Notes: generated by a model from the sequence alone, not told the origin. A stretch of DNA of 64,000 nucleotides from Methylophaga sp. (GCA_011053005.1 DRHW01000004.1:124001-188000); one strand, 5' to 3'. Shown: positions 9,686 to 20,399, numbered from the stretch's first letter. Numbers and translations: made by a program.

Positions 9686-11440
9686 TTATTTTTCCTGAAA
9701 CTGCAAGCGGTACAGCTCAGCGTAATGTTGGCCTTTAGAAAGCAATTCTGTATGCGTACCAGTTTCTATTATTCTGCCATTATGCATAACGATAATTTGA
9801 TCCGCTTTTTCAATCGTCGATAAGCGATGTGCAATAACCAATGTAGTTCGTTGCTTCATCAATGCTTCTAATGCCGCTTGGATATGGCGTTCAGCTTCTG
9901 AATCTAGTGAGGCAGTCGCTTCATCTAAAATAAGGATCGGTGCATCACGTAATAAAGCACGAGCAATGGCTAGGCGTTGTCGTTGTCCGCCCGACAGCAA
10001 TACACCATTTTGACCAACTTGGGTTGCTAGACCTTGAGGCAAACGTTGAATAAAGTCCCAAGCATGAGCCGCTTTGGCGGCGGCAATAATTTGATCATTG
10101 CTCACATGCTGTTTCTGACCGTAAGAAATATTGTTGGCAATGGTGTCGTTAAAAAGTACAACTTGTTGATTTACAAGTGATATTTGGTTTCTTAATTCAG
10201 TGAGTTGGAGTTCATTGATATCAATGCCATCAATTGATATCTGTCCCGAACTACTAGGATAAAAGCGAGCTAATAAGCTTACTAAGGTTGTTTTACCACT
10301 GCCGGAGTGGCCGACAAAAGCAATTGTCTGGCCTGGCTTGGCATGAAAAGAAATATCTTCAAGAACATTGCCATTATCTGAATTGTAGCTAAATTCGACA
10401 TTTTTATATTGAATATCGCCACGCGACCGACCGATCATTTTTGTGCCGTTATCAGACTCCATCTTTTCATCAAGCAGACTAAAAACACTCTGCGCCGCCG
10501 CAATACCAGCTTGAATTTTACCGTTAATTTTTGTCAAACGCTTGAGTGGTGTCAGCAGCATGAACATCGCAGTAATAAAAGAAATAAAGCTACCAGCAGA
10601 AATTTTGTCCAACATATCAGGCATGGTCGCAATGTAAATAACACCCGACAGTCCTAATACCGAAATAAGTTGAATAACAGGCTGACTAATCGCATCCGTC
10701 GCGATCATTTTCATCCGTTGGTTACGGTTTTTTTGATTGATTATTTCAAAACGTTTTTGCTCATATTCTTGGCTACCAAATGTTTTGACTTCACGATGAC
10801 CTTCGATAACTTCGTTACTGACATGACCGACATCACCCATTGAATCTTGAATGGTTTTACTAATACGACGAAAACGGTAACTGACTTTGTAGACGAGAAC
10901 AGCAATAAGCGGCACGGTCAGCAAAATAATCAAAGACAACATGCCATTGATATAAATCATCCAAGCCAATAAACCGATGATGGTTAATGTGTCACGAATC
11001 ATAGTTAACACGGCATCGGTGGCAGCGTCGGCCACTTGTTCGACATCGTAAAGCAGCTTAGACATTAACTGCCCAGAAGTGCTTTGGTCATAATAGCTTG
11101 CTGGCAAAGTGATGAGACGTTCAAACATTTCTTTACGTAATTGTTTAATAACATTACGTGCTATCCAGCCTAAGCCGTAGGAAGTGATAAAGTTTGCTGC
11201 GCCGCGGACTAAAAATAAACCAATAAGTGCTAAGGGAATAAATTTGATTGTTTCGCTATCTTTATTGACAAAACTACCATCCATCAATGGTTTCATCATC
11301 GCCGCGAGTCCCGTTTCGGTCGCCGCATAGAGTGCCATTGAAATCACGGCTGCCACAAAAGCCGGCCAGTAGGGTTTTACATAATTTAATAGGCGGCCAT
11401 AAACTTCACCCGCGCTGATACTCTTCGTGTTATCAATCAT
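9686..11440 (-). CDS. msbA: Lipid A export ABC transporter MsbA
   Basis: A 584-residue half-transporter that flips lipid A-core across the inner membrane. The N-terminal half has six membrane segments (the first about 24-44, another about 67-86). The C-terminal ATPase has Walker A GHSGSGKTTL, the signature LSGGQRQRLAIARALL, Walker B ILILDEATASLD and the switch His in IAHRLSTI. Its start overlaps the exbD stop by four bases, and lpxK follows eight bases downstream. Linkage to ExbBD is common in gammaproteobacteria. Confidence 0.97.
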   Translation of the reverse strand: MIDNTKSISAGEVYGRLLNYVKPYWPAFVAAVISMALYAATETGLAAMMKPLMDGSFVNKDSETIKFIPLALIGLFLVRGAANFITSYGLGWIARNVIKQLRKEMFERLITLPASYYDQSTSGQLMSKLLYDVEQVADAATDAVLTMIRDTLTIIGLLAWMIYINGMLSLIILLTVPLIAVLVYKVSYRFRRISKTIQDSMGDVGHVSNEVIEGHREVKTFGSQEYEQKRFEIINQKNRNQRMKMIATDAISQPVIQLISVLGLSGVIYIATMPDMLDKISAGSFISFITAMFMLLTPLKRLTKINGKIQAGIAAAQSVFSLLDEKMESDNGTKMIGRSRGDIQYKNVEFSYNSDNGNVLEDISFHAKPGQTIAFVGHSGSGKTTLVSLLARFYPSSSGQISIDGIDINELQLTELRNQISLVNQQVVLFNDTIANNISYGQKQHVSNDQIIAAAKAAHAWDFIQRLPQGLATQVGQNGVLLSGGQRQRLAIARALLRDAPILILDEATASLDSEAERHIQAALEALMKQRTTLVIAHRLSTIEKADQIIVMHNGRIIETGTHTELLSKGQHYAELYRLQFQEK

Positions 11441-11862
11441 CGTTTTTCGTTTGTTTTTTGTCGTGTAGCAAGTGTTAATCTGCTGTAACCGAGTTGTTGT
11501 GCACTATCCATCGCAGTGACGATATTTTGATAGTCTGCTTTAGCATCTGCGGTAATAATAATATGTGGATCGCTATTTTCACCGACCGCCAGTTTTAACT
11601 GTGCCGACAAATCTTCTTTATTAGGCGATGTTAACGTGATTTTGTTGACAGTAAATTGACCATCGGCATTGATAATGATGTCGATGGGTTTGTCTTTTTC
11701 TGCGGTCGTTTGACCCGTTGCCTCAGGTAAATCAACTTTAAGCGAACTTTCGCGGATGAAGCTAGTGGAAACCATGAAAAAAAGTAGTAATAAAAAGACT
11801 ACATCAATCATCGGCGTCAGGTTAACATCAGGCTCATCTGCCTTTTGTGGCGAGAGGTTCAC
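11437..11862 (-). CDS. exbD: ExbD/TolR-type biopolymer transport protein
   Basis: A 141-residue proton-channel subunit with a short cytoplasmic N-terminus (LSPQKADEPDVNLTPMIDVV), one membrane helix (about 20-39) carrying the conserved Asp of PMIDVVF, and a periplasmic domain. With ExbB it harvests proton motive force, either for TonB-dependent uptake or, in this msbA-linked arrangement, for another outer-membrane process. It overlaps exbB and msbA by four bases each. No TonB gene is adjacent. Confidence 0.92.
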   Translation of the reverse strand: MNLSPQKADEPDVNLTPMIDVVFLLLLFFMVSTSFIRESSLKVDLPEATGQTTAEKDKPIDIIINADGQFTVNKITLTSPNKEDLSAQLKLAVGENSDPHIIITADAKADYQNIVTAMDSAQQLGYSRLTLATRQKTNEKR

Positions 11863-12494
11863 TTGTCTAGTTCCTCATCAATATTAAACTCACGATCGCC
11901 ATGTAAAATTTCAATTAACTTCATGGCTTCTTGTTCCATATCAACGACTAACGAGCTAATTTTTCCTCGGAAATAGCGGTAAAAAATCAAACTTGGAATA
12001 GCGACGATTAACCCTGTAGCCGTAGTAATTAATGCAACAGAAATACCACTTGCTAATGTTTCTGGATTTCCAACACCCTCGGTAGTGATCACCGTAAAAA
12101 CCTTAATCATACCGAATACCGTACCTAGTAGACCAAGTAGCGGAGAAATGGCGGCGATAGTACCCAAGGTATTAAGATTTCGTTCGAGTGATAACGTCAC
12201 ATGACGACCAATATCTTCAATACTTTCACGGGTAATTTCACGTGAGTGGTTACGATTGATTAAGCCTGCTGCTAAAATTCGACCTAGTGGCGAGTTAGCT
12301 TGCAACGTTTTAATGCGATTATCATCGACTTGTTTAAAGCGTAACCATTGCCAAATTTGAGTCATTAATTCAGGTGGGGCGATACGTTTAGTTTGAAGGC
12401 TCCAAAACCGTTCAGCAATAATTGCAATCGCAATAATAGAGCAGGCAAATAGCGGTATCATTAGCCAACCACCAGATTCAATTATCTCTAACAT
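11859..12494 (-). CDS. exbB: ExbB/TolQ-type proton channel protein
   Basis: A 211-residue MotA/TolQ/ExbB-family protein with three membrane segments: near the N-terminus (GGWLMIPLFACSIIAIAII), around LNTLGTIAAISPLLGLLGTV, and around VALITTATGLIVAIPSL. I place the start at the ATG giving MLEIIESGGW, the usual ExbB N-terminus, with GAG about nine bases upstream. In-frame ATGs at 12503 and 12533 are also possible. It pairs with ExbD downstream with a four-base overlap. Confidence 0.92.
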   Translation of the reverse strand: MLEIIESGGWLMIPLFACSIIAIAIIAERFWSLQTKRIAPPELMTQIWQWLRFKQVDDNRIKTLQANSPLGRILAAGLINRNHSREITRESIEDIGRHVTLSLERNLNTLGTIAAISPLLGLLGTVFGMIKVFTVITTEGVGNPETLASGISVALITTATGLIVAIPSLIFYRYFRGKISSLVVDMEQEAMKLIEILHGDREFNIDEELDK

Positions 12495-12549
12495 GATGTT
12501 CATCTCGATTTTAAAAAAAACTGCGCTTATCATACGTTAATGATGATGT

Positions 12550-14829
12550 TTAGTCAGTATTGTCGGCAGACCAAATCGTTTTAGCTTGTTCGCGATAAAG
12601 CGAAGGTGCAGATATTTCAGTCAGCCCTATTTTGAACTGAATAGCACCATGATCGGCACTGTTATATTGGCGTATATCTTTTTGCTGATAACGATCAGTA
12701 ATTGTTTTAGCTGGGAAGTGATAACGATTGCGATAACCGATAGGAAATAAAACAACATCAGGATGAACGGCATCAATAAAGGAGATGCTTGAGGAAGTCT
12801 TACTGCCGTGATGTGGTGCGACGAGTATGTTAGCTTGCAGATTGTGATCTTGCCTTAAGATTAGCTGCTGTTCGGCTTCTATTTCGATATCGCCGGTTAA
12901 TAAAACACTACCCATACCGTTACTGATTTTTAATACACAAGATAGATTATTTCTACTGCCAGTATCTTGCTTTTCTGGATAAAGCATCAGGAAGGATACG
13001 TCGTTCCATTGCCATGATTGTCCCGCCAAACAAGGTAAAGCATCAGGTAAATTATGATTAGGCACGCTGGTTAATAATTTATTGACCGTTATATTCTCGA
13101 TTAATGGTTTGGCACCACCAATGTGATCATTGTCAGCATGACTAATAACCAGCGTATCGATATTTTTTATGGCTTGCTGTTGTAAAAAGGGCAGCACAAT
13201 GGCAGACCCAGCATTAAAGTTGTCACTATATTTGGGGCCGGCATCAAATACCAGCGTGTGATCTTTGGTTTGAACTACGGCGGATAAACCTTGACCTACA
13301 TCCAGTAAAGTAAACCAAAACTCACCTTGTTCGGGACGATTGGCTTGAAATAAAAATAAAGGTGAAAGCCCTATCACTCCTAACCACTTAGCTGGAAATC
13401 CGCGAGGCGATAACAATAATAAGCAGCCGATGATTATCGATAAATAATAGTAAAAGGGAAGGTGAGCGACAGACCAATTTGAAAAAGGTAGCGTGGCAAT
13501 ATAATCAAGCAATGGCCAAAATAGCGCGAGTAAGTTATCCGCTAATTGAAGTAATGCAGCGCCAATTGGCTCAAATATCCATAACATTAAACTAGCCAAT
13601 AATAAAATAGGCACGATAATTAAGCTGATAAAAGGTACGGCAATAATATTGGCGATGGGTGCAATTAATGAGGTTTGCATAAAAAATAATAGCAATAAAG
13701 GCGTCAAACCAAACGCAATTAAAGTATGAATTTTTAGCCATTGCCAGCGTGGTGATGGCAATCGATTTTGGCTCGTAAATAAAATAATAGCAACGGCCGA
13801 AAAAGATAGCCAAAATCCAGCCGCTAATACCGCAAATGGATCCCAAATCAATACCAGTAACATGCTGAATGCTAATACATGGGAAGGTGCAACAGGACGT
13901 CGAATTAATACGGCAATCATTACTGTTGCTACCATAATCAATGCCCGCTGAGTTGGAATGGCAAAGCCTGCTAATGCGGCATAAAATAAGGCAACAACAA
14001 AGCCTGAAATTACAGCGGCTTCTATAGCAGGTAATATCAATAGATTTTTAGCTCGCCGTGACCACAACCATCGCATGCAGAAAAAACCGATAGCGGCCGC
14101 TAAACCAATATGAAGTCCAGAAATTGCGAGTAAATGATTGGTGCCTGAAAGTCGTAATGTTTGCCACTGAGATTGGCTAATATTATCGCGAATCCCGGTG
14201 GTTAACCCCTCAATCAAACCTAATTGTGGGCTGTCTTTTAAATGGCTACTTAATTTGGTTAACAGTGTTTGTCGTACGGCATTGACGGAATAAAAAGGCG
14301 CTGCAGCAAGACGTTTATTATTTTTATCAGTACGAACATAACCTGTTGCATTAATTCTTTGTTGAAATAACCAGCCTTCATAATCAAAACTACCGGGGTT
14401 TGCCATGCCGTGAATTTGTTTGAGCCTTACTTTTAATTGCCAGCGTTCGCCAGCAGCAAGTGATGTTGGCAGAGGTTTATACCAATTGAGGCGTACTTTT
14501 CGGGGAAGAACAAGATCTGACTTATCATCAGGCTTAAATTCAAAGCGAATCGAGTGAGCATCCTGCTCAGGGACACTGGCAATACTGCCAGTTATCATAA
14601 TGTCTTTGCCAGCTAATTCAGGTGGCAATCGGTTGTTAAGCGCAATGTTTGCTTGTGATATGACCCAGAATCCAGCGAATAAAACTACTGCTAATAATCG
14701 GGTTTTAGTCCAAATCAGTGAGATGATTGCGAAAGCGAACATCACCCATATCCATACTGGATCAGGTAAACTAGGCAATTGTAGAAACAACAGACAGCCC
14801 AACATGAATGAAATGGCAGTTTTAATCAT
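12550..14829 (-). CDS. comEC: ComEC/Rec2-family DNA uptake channel
   Basis: A 759-residue inner-membrane protein expected to import single-stranded DNA during natural transformation. It has N-terminal membrane helices with an OB-like region (about 50-180). The multi-helix competence domain (about 200-490) includes NHLLAISGLHIGLAA. The C-terminal metallo-beta-lactamase-like domain has LLDVGQGLSAVV, ISHADNDHIGG and APHHGS, which could bind metal and act as a nuclease. The length is full and no disruption is seen. No other competence genes are in the window, but the type II-like genes at the right edge are a separate system. Confidence 0.95.
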   Translation of the reverse strand: MIKTAISFMLGCLLFLQLPSLPDPVWIWVMFAFAIISLIWTKTRLLAVVLFAGFWVISQANIALNNRLPPELAGKDIMITGSIASVPEQDAHSIRFEFKPDDKSDLVLPRKVRLNWYKPLPTSLAAGERWQLKVRLKQIHGMANPGSFDYEGWLFQQRINATGYVRTDKNNKRLAAAPFYSVNAVRQTLLTKLSSHLKDSPQLGLIEGLTTGIRDNISQSQWQTLRLSGTNHLLAISGLHIGLAAAIGFFCMRWLWSRRAKNLLILPAIEAAVISGFVVALFYAALAGFAIPTQRALIMVATVMIAVLIRRPVAPSHVLAFSMLLVLIWDPFAVLAAGFWLSFSAVAIILFTSQNRLPSPRWQWLKIHTLIAFGLTPLLLLFFMQTSLIAPIANIIAVPFISLIIVPILLLASLMLWIFEPIGAALLQLADNLLALFWPLLDYIATLPFSNWSVAHLPFYYYLSIIIGCLLLLSPRGFPAKWLGVIGLSPLFLFQANRPEQGEFWFTLLDVGQGLSAVVQTKDHTLVFDAGPKYSDNFNAGSAIVLPFLQQQAIKNIDTLVISHADNDHIGGAKPLIENITVNKLLTSVPNHNLPDALPCLAGQSWQWNDVSFLMLYPEKQDTGSRNNLSCVLKISNGMGSVLLTGDIEIEAEQQLILRQDHNLQANILVAPHHGSKTSSSISFIDAVHPDVVLFPIGYRNRYHFPAKTITDRYQQKDIRQYNSADHGAIQFKIGLTEISAPSLYREQAKTIWSADNTD

Positions 14830-14871
14830 ATATCCCTATAATGACGACCGACTTAAAGTGTGACTTGAGAC

Positions 14872-15399
14872 ATGATGCCTCGTAAATTTCTTAAACGTTT
14901 TATGCCCGATCACAAAACTATGCAAGAGCATCCGCATCTGCAAAAATTTGGTCGTCGTCTTACCGATCCCAAACTCTGGCACCTAAATCGTCGAGCAGCT
15001 GCAGGTGGATTAGCACTAGGTGTGTTTGTTGGTTTTATGCCTATATTAGCGCAAATGTTTATAGCTGCAGCATTAGCGATTTTTTTCCGTGTAAATCTGC
15101 CTATTGCTGTAATGGGGGTTTGGATCACCAATCCACTGACATTTGCCCCTATTTATTTATTTAATTATAAAGTGGGTGCATGGGTACTCGATATGCCTAT
15201 CGAGCACTACGGATTCACGATGACGTGGCAGTGGTTTACCCATGAATTTTTAATGATTTGGCAACCATTAATACTGGGTAGTTTTATCTGCGGCATTATC
15301 GCTGGCTTGTTAGCCGTTTTGTTTGTTCGGTTAATTTGGCGCCTGATGGTGATACGTAACTGGCTCAAAAGAAATAAACAATCAACGCCTAAAAACTAA
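14872..15399 (+). CDS. DUF2062 membrane protein
   Basis: A 175-residue protein with a basic N-terminus and the DUF2062 pattern: [18 protein letters not shown], a membrane segment around 60-85, the [12 protein letters not shown] motif, and a second membrane segment near 140-162. The family is widespread and uncharacterised, often near comEC or lol genes. It is the only plus-strand gene here. Its end overlaps the convergent lolD by 11 bases, so the two mRNAs have complementary 3' ends. Confidence 0.88.
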   Translation: MMPRKFLKRFMPDHKTMQEHPHLQKFGRRLTDPKLWHLNRRAAAGGLALGVFVGFMPILAQMFIAAALAIFFRVNLPIAVMGVWITNPLTFAPIYLFNYKVGAWVLDMPIEHYGFTMTWQWFTHEFLMIWQPLILGSFICGIIAGLLAVLFVRLIWRLMVIRNWLKRNKQSTPKN

Positions 15400-16069
15400 A
15401 CTTACCATCTAATAAGGTAAATGTTTTATCCATACGACTTGCCAGTCCATTGTCATGGGTTACGATGACCAATGCTGTGCCTAATGACTCATTCAGCTCT
15501 AAAATCAAATCAAAAATAGCCTGCGCGGTACGGTGATCTAAGTTGCCGGTCGGTTCATCAGCTAACAAACAATCAGGTTGAGTAATTAAAGCACGTGCTA
15601 ATGCTGCACGTTGGCGTTCGCCGCCTGATAACTCACTTGGCTTATGACCAAGGCGATGACCTAAACCTACTTTGATCAGCAGTTCTTCAGCTTGTTGCTG
15701 TGCTTGTTTTGGTTTTATACCACCAATCACAAGTGGAATTGCTACGTTTTCGACAGCAGTAAACTCCGGCAATAAATGATGGAATTGATAAACAAAACCT
15801 AAACTCTGATTGCGTAGTTTACTTAGGCTATTAACTGATAAAAGATTAATGTCTTGACCATGAATTTCTACTTTACCGCTGGTCGGTTCATCTAATCCGC
15901 CCAATAAATGTAGCAAGGTACTTTTACCTGAACCTGAGCTGCCGACGATGGCAATTTTGTCGCCTCGATTAACCGTTAGATTGATGTCATTAAGTACGTC
16001 AGTATCTAAGCCACCATCACTAAAGCGTTTGGTCAGTTGACTGCATTGAATAACAGCAGGATTAGTCAT
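15389..16069 (-). CDS. lolD: Lipoprotein-releasing ABC transporter ATPase LolD
   Basis: A 226-residue ATPase that powers release of outer-membrane lipoproteins from the inner membrane to LolA. Walker A is GSSGSGKST, the signature is [15 protein letters not shown], and Walker B is [12 protein letters not shown], typical of the LolD/MacB group. I use the ATG at 16069 ([16 protein letters not shown]), which overlaps the lolC stop by eight bases. The 25 residues available upstream in frame run back inside lolC and do not look like LolD. Confidence 0.96.
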   Translation of the reverse strand: MTNPAVIQCSQLTKRFSDGGLDTDVLNDINLTVNRGDKIAIVGSSGSGKSTLLHLLGGLDEPTSGKVEIHGQDINLLSVNSLSKLRNQSLGFVYQFHHLLPEFTAVENVAIPLVIGGIKPKQAQQQAEELLIKVGLGHRLGHKPSELSGGERQRAALARALITQPDCLLADEPTGNLDHRTAQAIFDLILELNESLGTALVIVTHDNGLASRMDKTFTLLDGKFSF

Positions 16070-17309
16070 AACGTAAAGCCTCGGCGGGGCGTATTTTCGC
16101 TGCACGCCATGAAGGGTAAATAGTTGAAAGTAATGACAGCACAAATGCTGTTATGCCGATGACGGTGACGTCATTCCATTGTAAATCAGACGGTAAGCTA
16201 CTGATGTAATAAACATCGGCTGGCAGAAATTGATAACCTAGTATTTTTTCTACGCCCGAAATAATCGATTCGACATTCAACGCCAATGTCACGCCGCCGA
16301 CAATGCCGATGAGCGTACCAAATAAACCTATTAATGTGCCTTGTACCATGAAAATAGTCATGATGCTTTTAGGTGTCATGCCTAGGGTTCTGAGGATCGC
16401 AATATCAGATTGTTTATCCGTCACCATCATAATTAAGGTCGAAACAATATTGAATGCAGCCACAGCGACGATTAACAATAAAATAACAAACATCACTATT
16501 TTTTCAGTTTTCAGCGCACGGAAAAAGTTAGCATGTTGATACGTCCAATCTGCACCACGATAATTGACCGGTAAAGTCATCATGATGTCTCGTGTGATAC
16601 TTGGCGCTTTATAAACATCATCCAATTTAAGTCGTAATCCAGTCACTGAGCTAGGAATGCGGAATAACTTAGCTGCATCTTCAATATTCATAATCGCTAA
16701 GGCGCTGTCATATTCATACATGCCTATTTCAAAAATACCGACGACATCAAGTCGTTTTAAACGAGGGATAATTCCCGCTGGGGTTGGGCTGACATCCGGA
16801 GTAATTAAGGTTATTTTATCCCCGGTGGTAACCCCCATAGTCAAGGCTAAATCTTTACCGAGAATAATACCGAAGCTGCCGGGCTTTAAGGCAGAAAATT
16901 GGCCTTGAATAATTTTATTGCCAATCGTTGAAACGCGACCTTCCAAATTTGGATCAATACCGCGAATTTGTGCACCACTAACTCGGCTGCCTTGACTGAG
17001 CATCGCTTGACCTTCAACGAATGGCGCAGAATCAACAACATGTGGCTCATGCACGATGCGGTCTTGCAGACTTTTCCAATCTTTAAGTGAGCCATTGGCT
17101 TCAGTGATAAAAGCATGTGACGTCATACCTAAAATACGAGTACGTAATTCTTTTTCAAAACCATTCATCACTGACAATACCGTGATGAGCGCTGCAACGC
17201 CTAGCGCAACACCGAGCATCGATGACAGTGAAATGAATGAAATGAAGTGATCACGACGTTTGGCGCGGGTATACCGCATACCGATGTAGACACTTAAAGG
17301 TTTAAACAT
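16062..17309 (-). CDS. lolC: Lipoprotein-releasing transporter permease LolC/LolE family
   Basis: A 415-residue MacB/FtsX-type permease with one N-terminal membrane helix (about 25-50), a periplasmic domain and three C-terminal helices (about 270-300, 320-345, 378-400). The loop [15 protein letters not shown] aligns with the LolA-binding 'Hook' of E. coli LolC. Only one permease is present beside lolD, with no lolE in the window, so this may work as a homodimeric LolF-type permease or pair with a distant LolE. Confidence 0.93.
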   Translation of the reverse strand: MFKPLSVYIGMRYTRAKRRDHFISFISLSSMLGVALGVAALITVLSVMNGFEKELRTRILGMTSHAFITEANGSLKDWKSLQDRIVHEPHVVDSAPFVEGQAMLSQGSRVSGAQIRGIDPNLEGRVSTIGNKIIQGQFSALKPGSFGIILGKDLALTMGVTTGDKITLITPDVSPTPAGIIPRLKRLDVVGIFEIGMYEYDSALAIMNIEDAAKLFRIPSSVTGLRLKLDDVYKAPSITRDIMMTLPVNYRGADWTYQHANFFRALKTEKIVMFVILLLIVAVAAFNIVSTLIMMVTDKQSDIAILRTLGMTPKSIMTIFMVQGTLIGLFGTLIGIVGGVTLALNVESIISGVEKILGYQFLPADVYYISSLPSDLQWNDVTVIGITAFVLSLLSTIYPSWRAAKIRPAEALRYD

Positions 17310-17345
17310 AGCGTTTTAATTACTACTTTTATTTAAGGAATGATG

Positions 17346-17368
17346 CCCCACACTCGAAAAGTGTGGGG
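17346..17368 (-). terminator. Hairpin between rpiA and lolC
   Basis: A perfect 9-bp G/C-rich stem (17346-17354 with 17360-17368) with a five-base loop lies just after the rpiA stop. It lacks a clean T-run on the minus strand, so it may be a weak terminator or an mRNA 3'-end stabiliser. Confidence 0.55.
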
Positions 17369-17391
17369 TTATCTTAAAGGCTCAGCTTAAT

Positions 17392-18054
17392 TTATTTAGC
17401 ATAAACCGTTTTTGTGCCACTTTCGCTACCCAGTAACAAGACATCAGCAGGGCGCATTGCAAATAAACCGTTAGAAACGACACCTACGATATTATTTAAT
17501 TCTTTTTCGAGCTTAATCGGCTCCATAATTTCCCAGCCATGAACATCTAAAATGACATTGCTGTTATCAGTAATAAAACCTTCACGATAAACAGGTTGGC
17601 CACCCATTTTGACAATTTCACGAGCAACATAACTACGCGCCATTGGCACGACTTCTACTGGCAATGGAAAGGTACCTAAGATATCAACTAATTTACTTTC
17701 ATCAGCGATACAGACGAATTTATCACTGGCAGCAGCAATAATTTTTTCACGTGTTAATGCACCACCACCACCTTTAATTAACTGTAGATTGTGGTTGGAT
17801 TCATCAGCGCCATCAACGTACACCGCAATTTGACCTGCATCATTTAAATCAAAAACTTGAATGCCATGAGCTTCTAAACGTTGAGTTGAAACGATAGAGC
17901 TAGACACCGCACCTTCAATTTTATGCTTAATCGTCGCTAATGCATCAATAAAATGATTAACTGTTGAGCCTGTTCCAACGCCGACGATGCCATTCGTATC
18001 AATGTGTTCTAGTGCGGCATAAGCGGCTTGTTTTTTCATTTCATCAGCAGTCAT
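17392..18054 (-). CDS. rpiA: Ribose-5-phosphate isomerase A
   Basis: Interconverts ribose 5-phosphate and ribulose 5-phosphate. In a ribulose monophosphate methylotroph it would help regenerate the formaldehyde acceptor. The 220-residue protein has the substrate-binding [13 protein letters not shown] (about 24-36), the catalytic VDGADE region (about 81-86) and [11 protein letters not shown] (about 94-104). It diverges from ilvA. Confidence 0.97.
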   Translation of the reverse strand: MTADEMKKQAAYAALEHIDTNGIVGVGTGSTVNHFIDALATIKHKIEGAVSSSIVSTQRLEAHGIQVFDLNDAGQIAVYVDGADESNHNLQLIKGGGGALTREKIIAAASDKFVCIADESKLVDILGTFPLPVEVVPMARSYVAREIVKMGGQPVYREGFITDNSNVILDVHGWEIMEPIKLEKELNNIVGVVSNGLFAMRPADVLLLGSESGTKTVYAK

Positions 18055-18153
18055 TACATTTTCCTTATTATTTAAATTGGTAAATTATCCCGCCAATTAT
18101 AGAGATAAATCAGCGTCAGTGTTACCGTAAGCACTATTTAATTAATATAGTGG

Positions 18154-19683
18154 ATGAATTGTGTGGCCATGCTGACTGAATATGTCGAAAAAATCCTGAA
18201 AGCCCGTGTATATGACGTGGCTATTGAAACGCCACTCGATATCATGCCGCGGCTATCTCAGAAAACGAAGAATACGATGCTGCTAAAACGAGAAGATTTA
18301 CAGCCTGTATTTTCATTTAAGTTGCGTGGCGCATATAACCGGATGAGTCAATTATCTGCTGAAGAGCGCATGCAAGGTGTTGTCGCAGCATCAGCTGGCA
18401 ATCACGCACAAGGTGTTGCATTAGCTGCCGAGAAAATGGGTATTTCTGCACTGATTGTTATGCCAAAAACAACACCGCCCATCAAGGTTGAAGCAGTACG
18501 TTCATATGGCGCTGAAATCAGTTTGCATGGCAATAGTTATGATGAAGCTTATGCTTATGCAATGAGCATAGCTAAAGAGCAAGACCGTACTTTTATTCAT
18601 CCTTATGACGATCCTGAAGTAATTGCAGGCCAAGGTACGATCGCTATGGAAATCATGCGACAACATCCAGATCCAATCCACGCCATTTTTGTACCCGTGG
18701 GCGGAGGCGGTCTTATTGCCGGTATTGGTGCTTATATAAAAGCTTTTTGGCCTGAAATAAAAATTATTGGTGTTGAACCTGCTGATGCGGCCAGTTTAAA
18801 AGCGGCATTAGCAGCTGATGAGCGGGTGATATTGGATCAAGTTGGATTGTTTGCTGATGGCACTGCGGTACGACAAGTGGGCGTAGAACCTTTTAGAATC
18901 GCTCGTGAAACAGTAGATGAAGTCATCGTCGTTGATAGCGATGAAATATGCGCTGCCATCATGGATATTTTTAATGACACAAGATCGATTGCCGAGCCGT
19001 CAGGTGCGTTAGCGGTTGCTGGCGCTAAAAAATATATCGCCCGTGAACAATTGCAAAATGAACACTTAGTGGTCATTGATAGTGGTGCCAATGTTAACTT
19101 TGATCGTTTACGTCATGTGGCTGAAAGGGCCGAACTAGGTGAGCGACGTGAAGTTTTATTCGCGGCAACAATTGATGAACGCCCCGGAAGTTTTCAATTA
19201 TTTTGCCAGACATTATCAGACCGAGGCATTACCGAATTTAACTATCGATATGCCGATAATCAGCAAGCACAAGTTTTTGTTGGGGTTCGCTTAGCGGGTG
19301 GTGATAATGAACGTCAGGCCTTATTTGCGAGCCTTGATAAGGCTAATTATCAGTGGACTGATTTTAGCGATAATGAAATGGCTAAGTTACATGTTCGTTA
19401 TATGGTTGGTGGGCATGCGCCGCAGGTTGAAAATGAACGGATATTTCGATTTGAATTTCCTGAACGGCCAGGTGCTTTGTTACGATTTTTAACTCGTATC
19501 GGTCAACGTTGGAATATTAGTTTATTTCATTACCGAAATCATGGTGCTGCTTACGGTCGTGTATTGGTTGGTGTACAAGTGCCTGATGCCGAACAAGCAG
19601 ACTTTCAAGGCTTTTTAGATGCGCTTGGTTATCAATATTGGCAAGAGTCAGATAATCCAGCTTACGATTTGTTTTTAAAATAA
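18154..19683 (+). CDS. ilvA: Threonine deaminase, biosynthetic
   Basis: A PLP enzyme converting threonine to 2-oxobutanoate, the first step of isoleucine synthesis. The 509-residue protein binds PLP at Lys56 (SFKLRGAY), with ASAGNHAQGVA and the glycine loop PVGGGGLIAG. Two C-terminal ACT-like regulatory domains (ERPGSFQLFCQTL and ERPGALLRFLTRIG) mark the isoleucine-inhibited biosynthetic type. The start is uncertain: an in-frame ATG at 18169 (MLTEYVEKIL) is equally plausible, and neither has a strong Shine-Dalgarno. Confidence 0.96.
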   Translation: MNCVAMLTEYVEKILKARVYDVAIETPLDIMPRLSQKTKNTMLLKREDLQPVFSFKLRGAYNRMSQLSAEERMQGVVAASAGNHAQGVALAAEKMGISALIVMPKTTPPIKVEAVRSYGAEISLHGNSYDEAYAYAMSIAKEQDRTFIHPYDDPEVIAGQGTIAMEIMRQHPDPIHAIFVPVGGGGLIAGIGAYIKAFWPEIKIIGVEPADAASLKAALAADERVILDQVGLFADGTAVRQVGVEPFRIARETVDEVIVVDSDEICAAIMDIFNDTRSIAEPSGALAVAGAKKYIAREQLQNEHLVVIDSGANVNFDRLRHVAERAELGERREVLFAATIDERPGSFQLFCQTLSDRGITEFNYRYADNQQAQVFVGVRLAGGDNERQALFASLDKANYQWTDFSDNEMAKLHVRYMVGGHAPQVENERIFRFEFPERPGALLRFLTRIGQRWNISLFHYRNHGAAYGRVLVGVQVPDAEQADFQGFLDALGYQYWQESDNPAYDLFLK

Positions 19684-19729
19684 TAAAAAAACGTTTTTCT
19701 CCGCTCTATCTTGAAAGACTATTTTTCGC

Positions 19730-19757
19730 TTGCGTAAAAAACCAAGCGCTGTATAAT
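19730..19757 (+). promoter_or_regulatory. Sigma-70 promoter for tRNA-Val
   Basis: TTGCGT (19730-19735), a 16-base spacer and a consensus TATAAT (19752-19757), followed by a G/C-containing discriminator. The expected transcription start falls about 10 bases before the tRNA 5' end. Confidence 0.65.
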
Positions 19758-19773
19758 TCCTCGGCTTAACGGC

Positions 19774-19850
19774 AGGCGCGTAGCTCAGTTGGTTAGAGCA
19801 CTACCTTGACATGGTAGGGGTCGGTGGTTCGAATCCACTCGTGCCTACCA
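19774..19850 (+). tRNA. tRNA-Val (GAC)
   Basis: A 77-base cloverleaf. The acceptor AGGCGCG pairs with CGTGCCT (one G-T wobble). The D arm contains GCTCAGTTGGTTAGAGC. The anticodon stem CTACC/GGTAG encloses loop TTGACAT, giving anticodon GAC. The T arm contains GGTTCGAATCC. The CCA end is encoded. Confidence 0.97.
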
Positions 19851-20399
19851 GTTAATTCATTATTATCAATGATTTAGCTGGTTATCTAAAGCGGTTAAAA
19901 ACACTTTCGCAATATTTTCGCAATATTACAGTGCATTCGGCACTTCAATTCCTCCCCACCGATATTTAGAAGTCTAAACGCTTCTCTAGTTGCGTTTTAA
20001 TCTTAAAATACAATGCTACTTTCATTTTAATCCTCGCAAGATTTGTTACGGCGTCTAGATTTACTCAACTTTCAATGAGCTACTTTGATTAACTCGTTTT
20101 AGAAACCTTCATGACTACAGTTAAATTTTTATCCGGACTGCACTTGGGCTTTAAAACGCTGATTACTTATACTCAACGTTGTTTTTACTCATCTTTACTA
20201 CTACATCGTTTTTTTATTTTAGAATGCTTGAAATTCCTTCATTAACTAGAGAAAAGTGATTCAAAATCATAGAGAATAGAGCCACTAGTACCAAAGTACA
20301 CTAGATAAATAATTTCTTTGAAGTAAAGTATGCCTATAAGATAGATGTCAAATACAGTCATCTAATCTACCAATACTCAAGTTTTTTAAGGAAAGCGTC
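19851..20399 (+). other. Intergenic region between tRNA-Val and the adhesin gene
   Basis: 549 bases with no gene I can support. An 11-base tandem repeat (two copies of TTTCGCAATAT, 19905-19927) lies 55 bases after the tRNA. The rest is AT-rich and probably contains the adhesin promoter, but no convincing -35/-10 pair was chosen. No integrase remnant and no second copy of the tRNA 3' end was seen. Confidence 0.5.

Noticed and set aside
19774-19927. tRNA-Val as an integration site with a downstream element
   Set aside because: No integrase, no second copy of the tRNA 3' end, and only a short 11-base tandem repeat were found.
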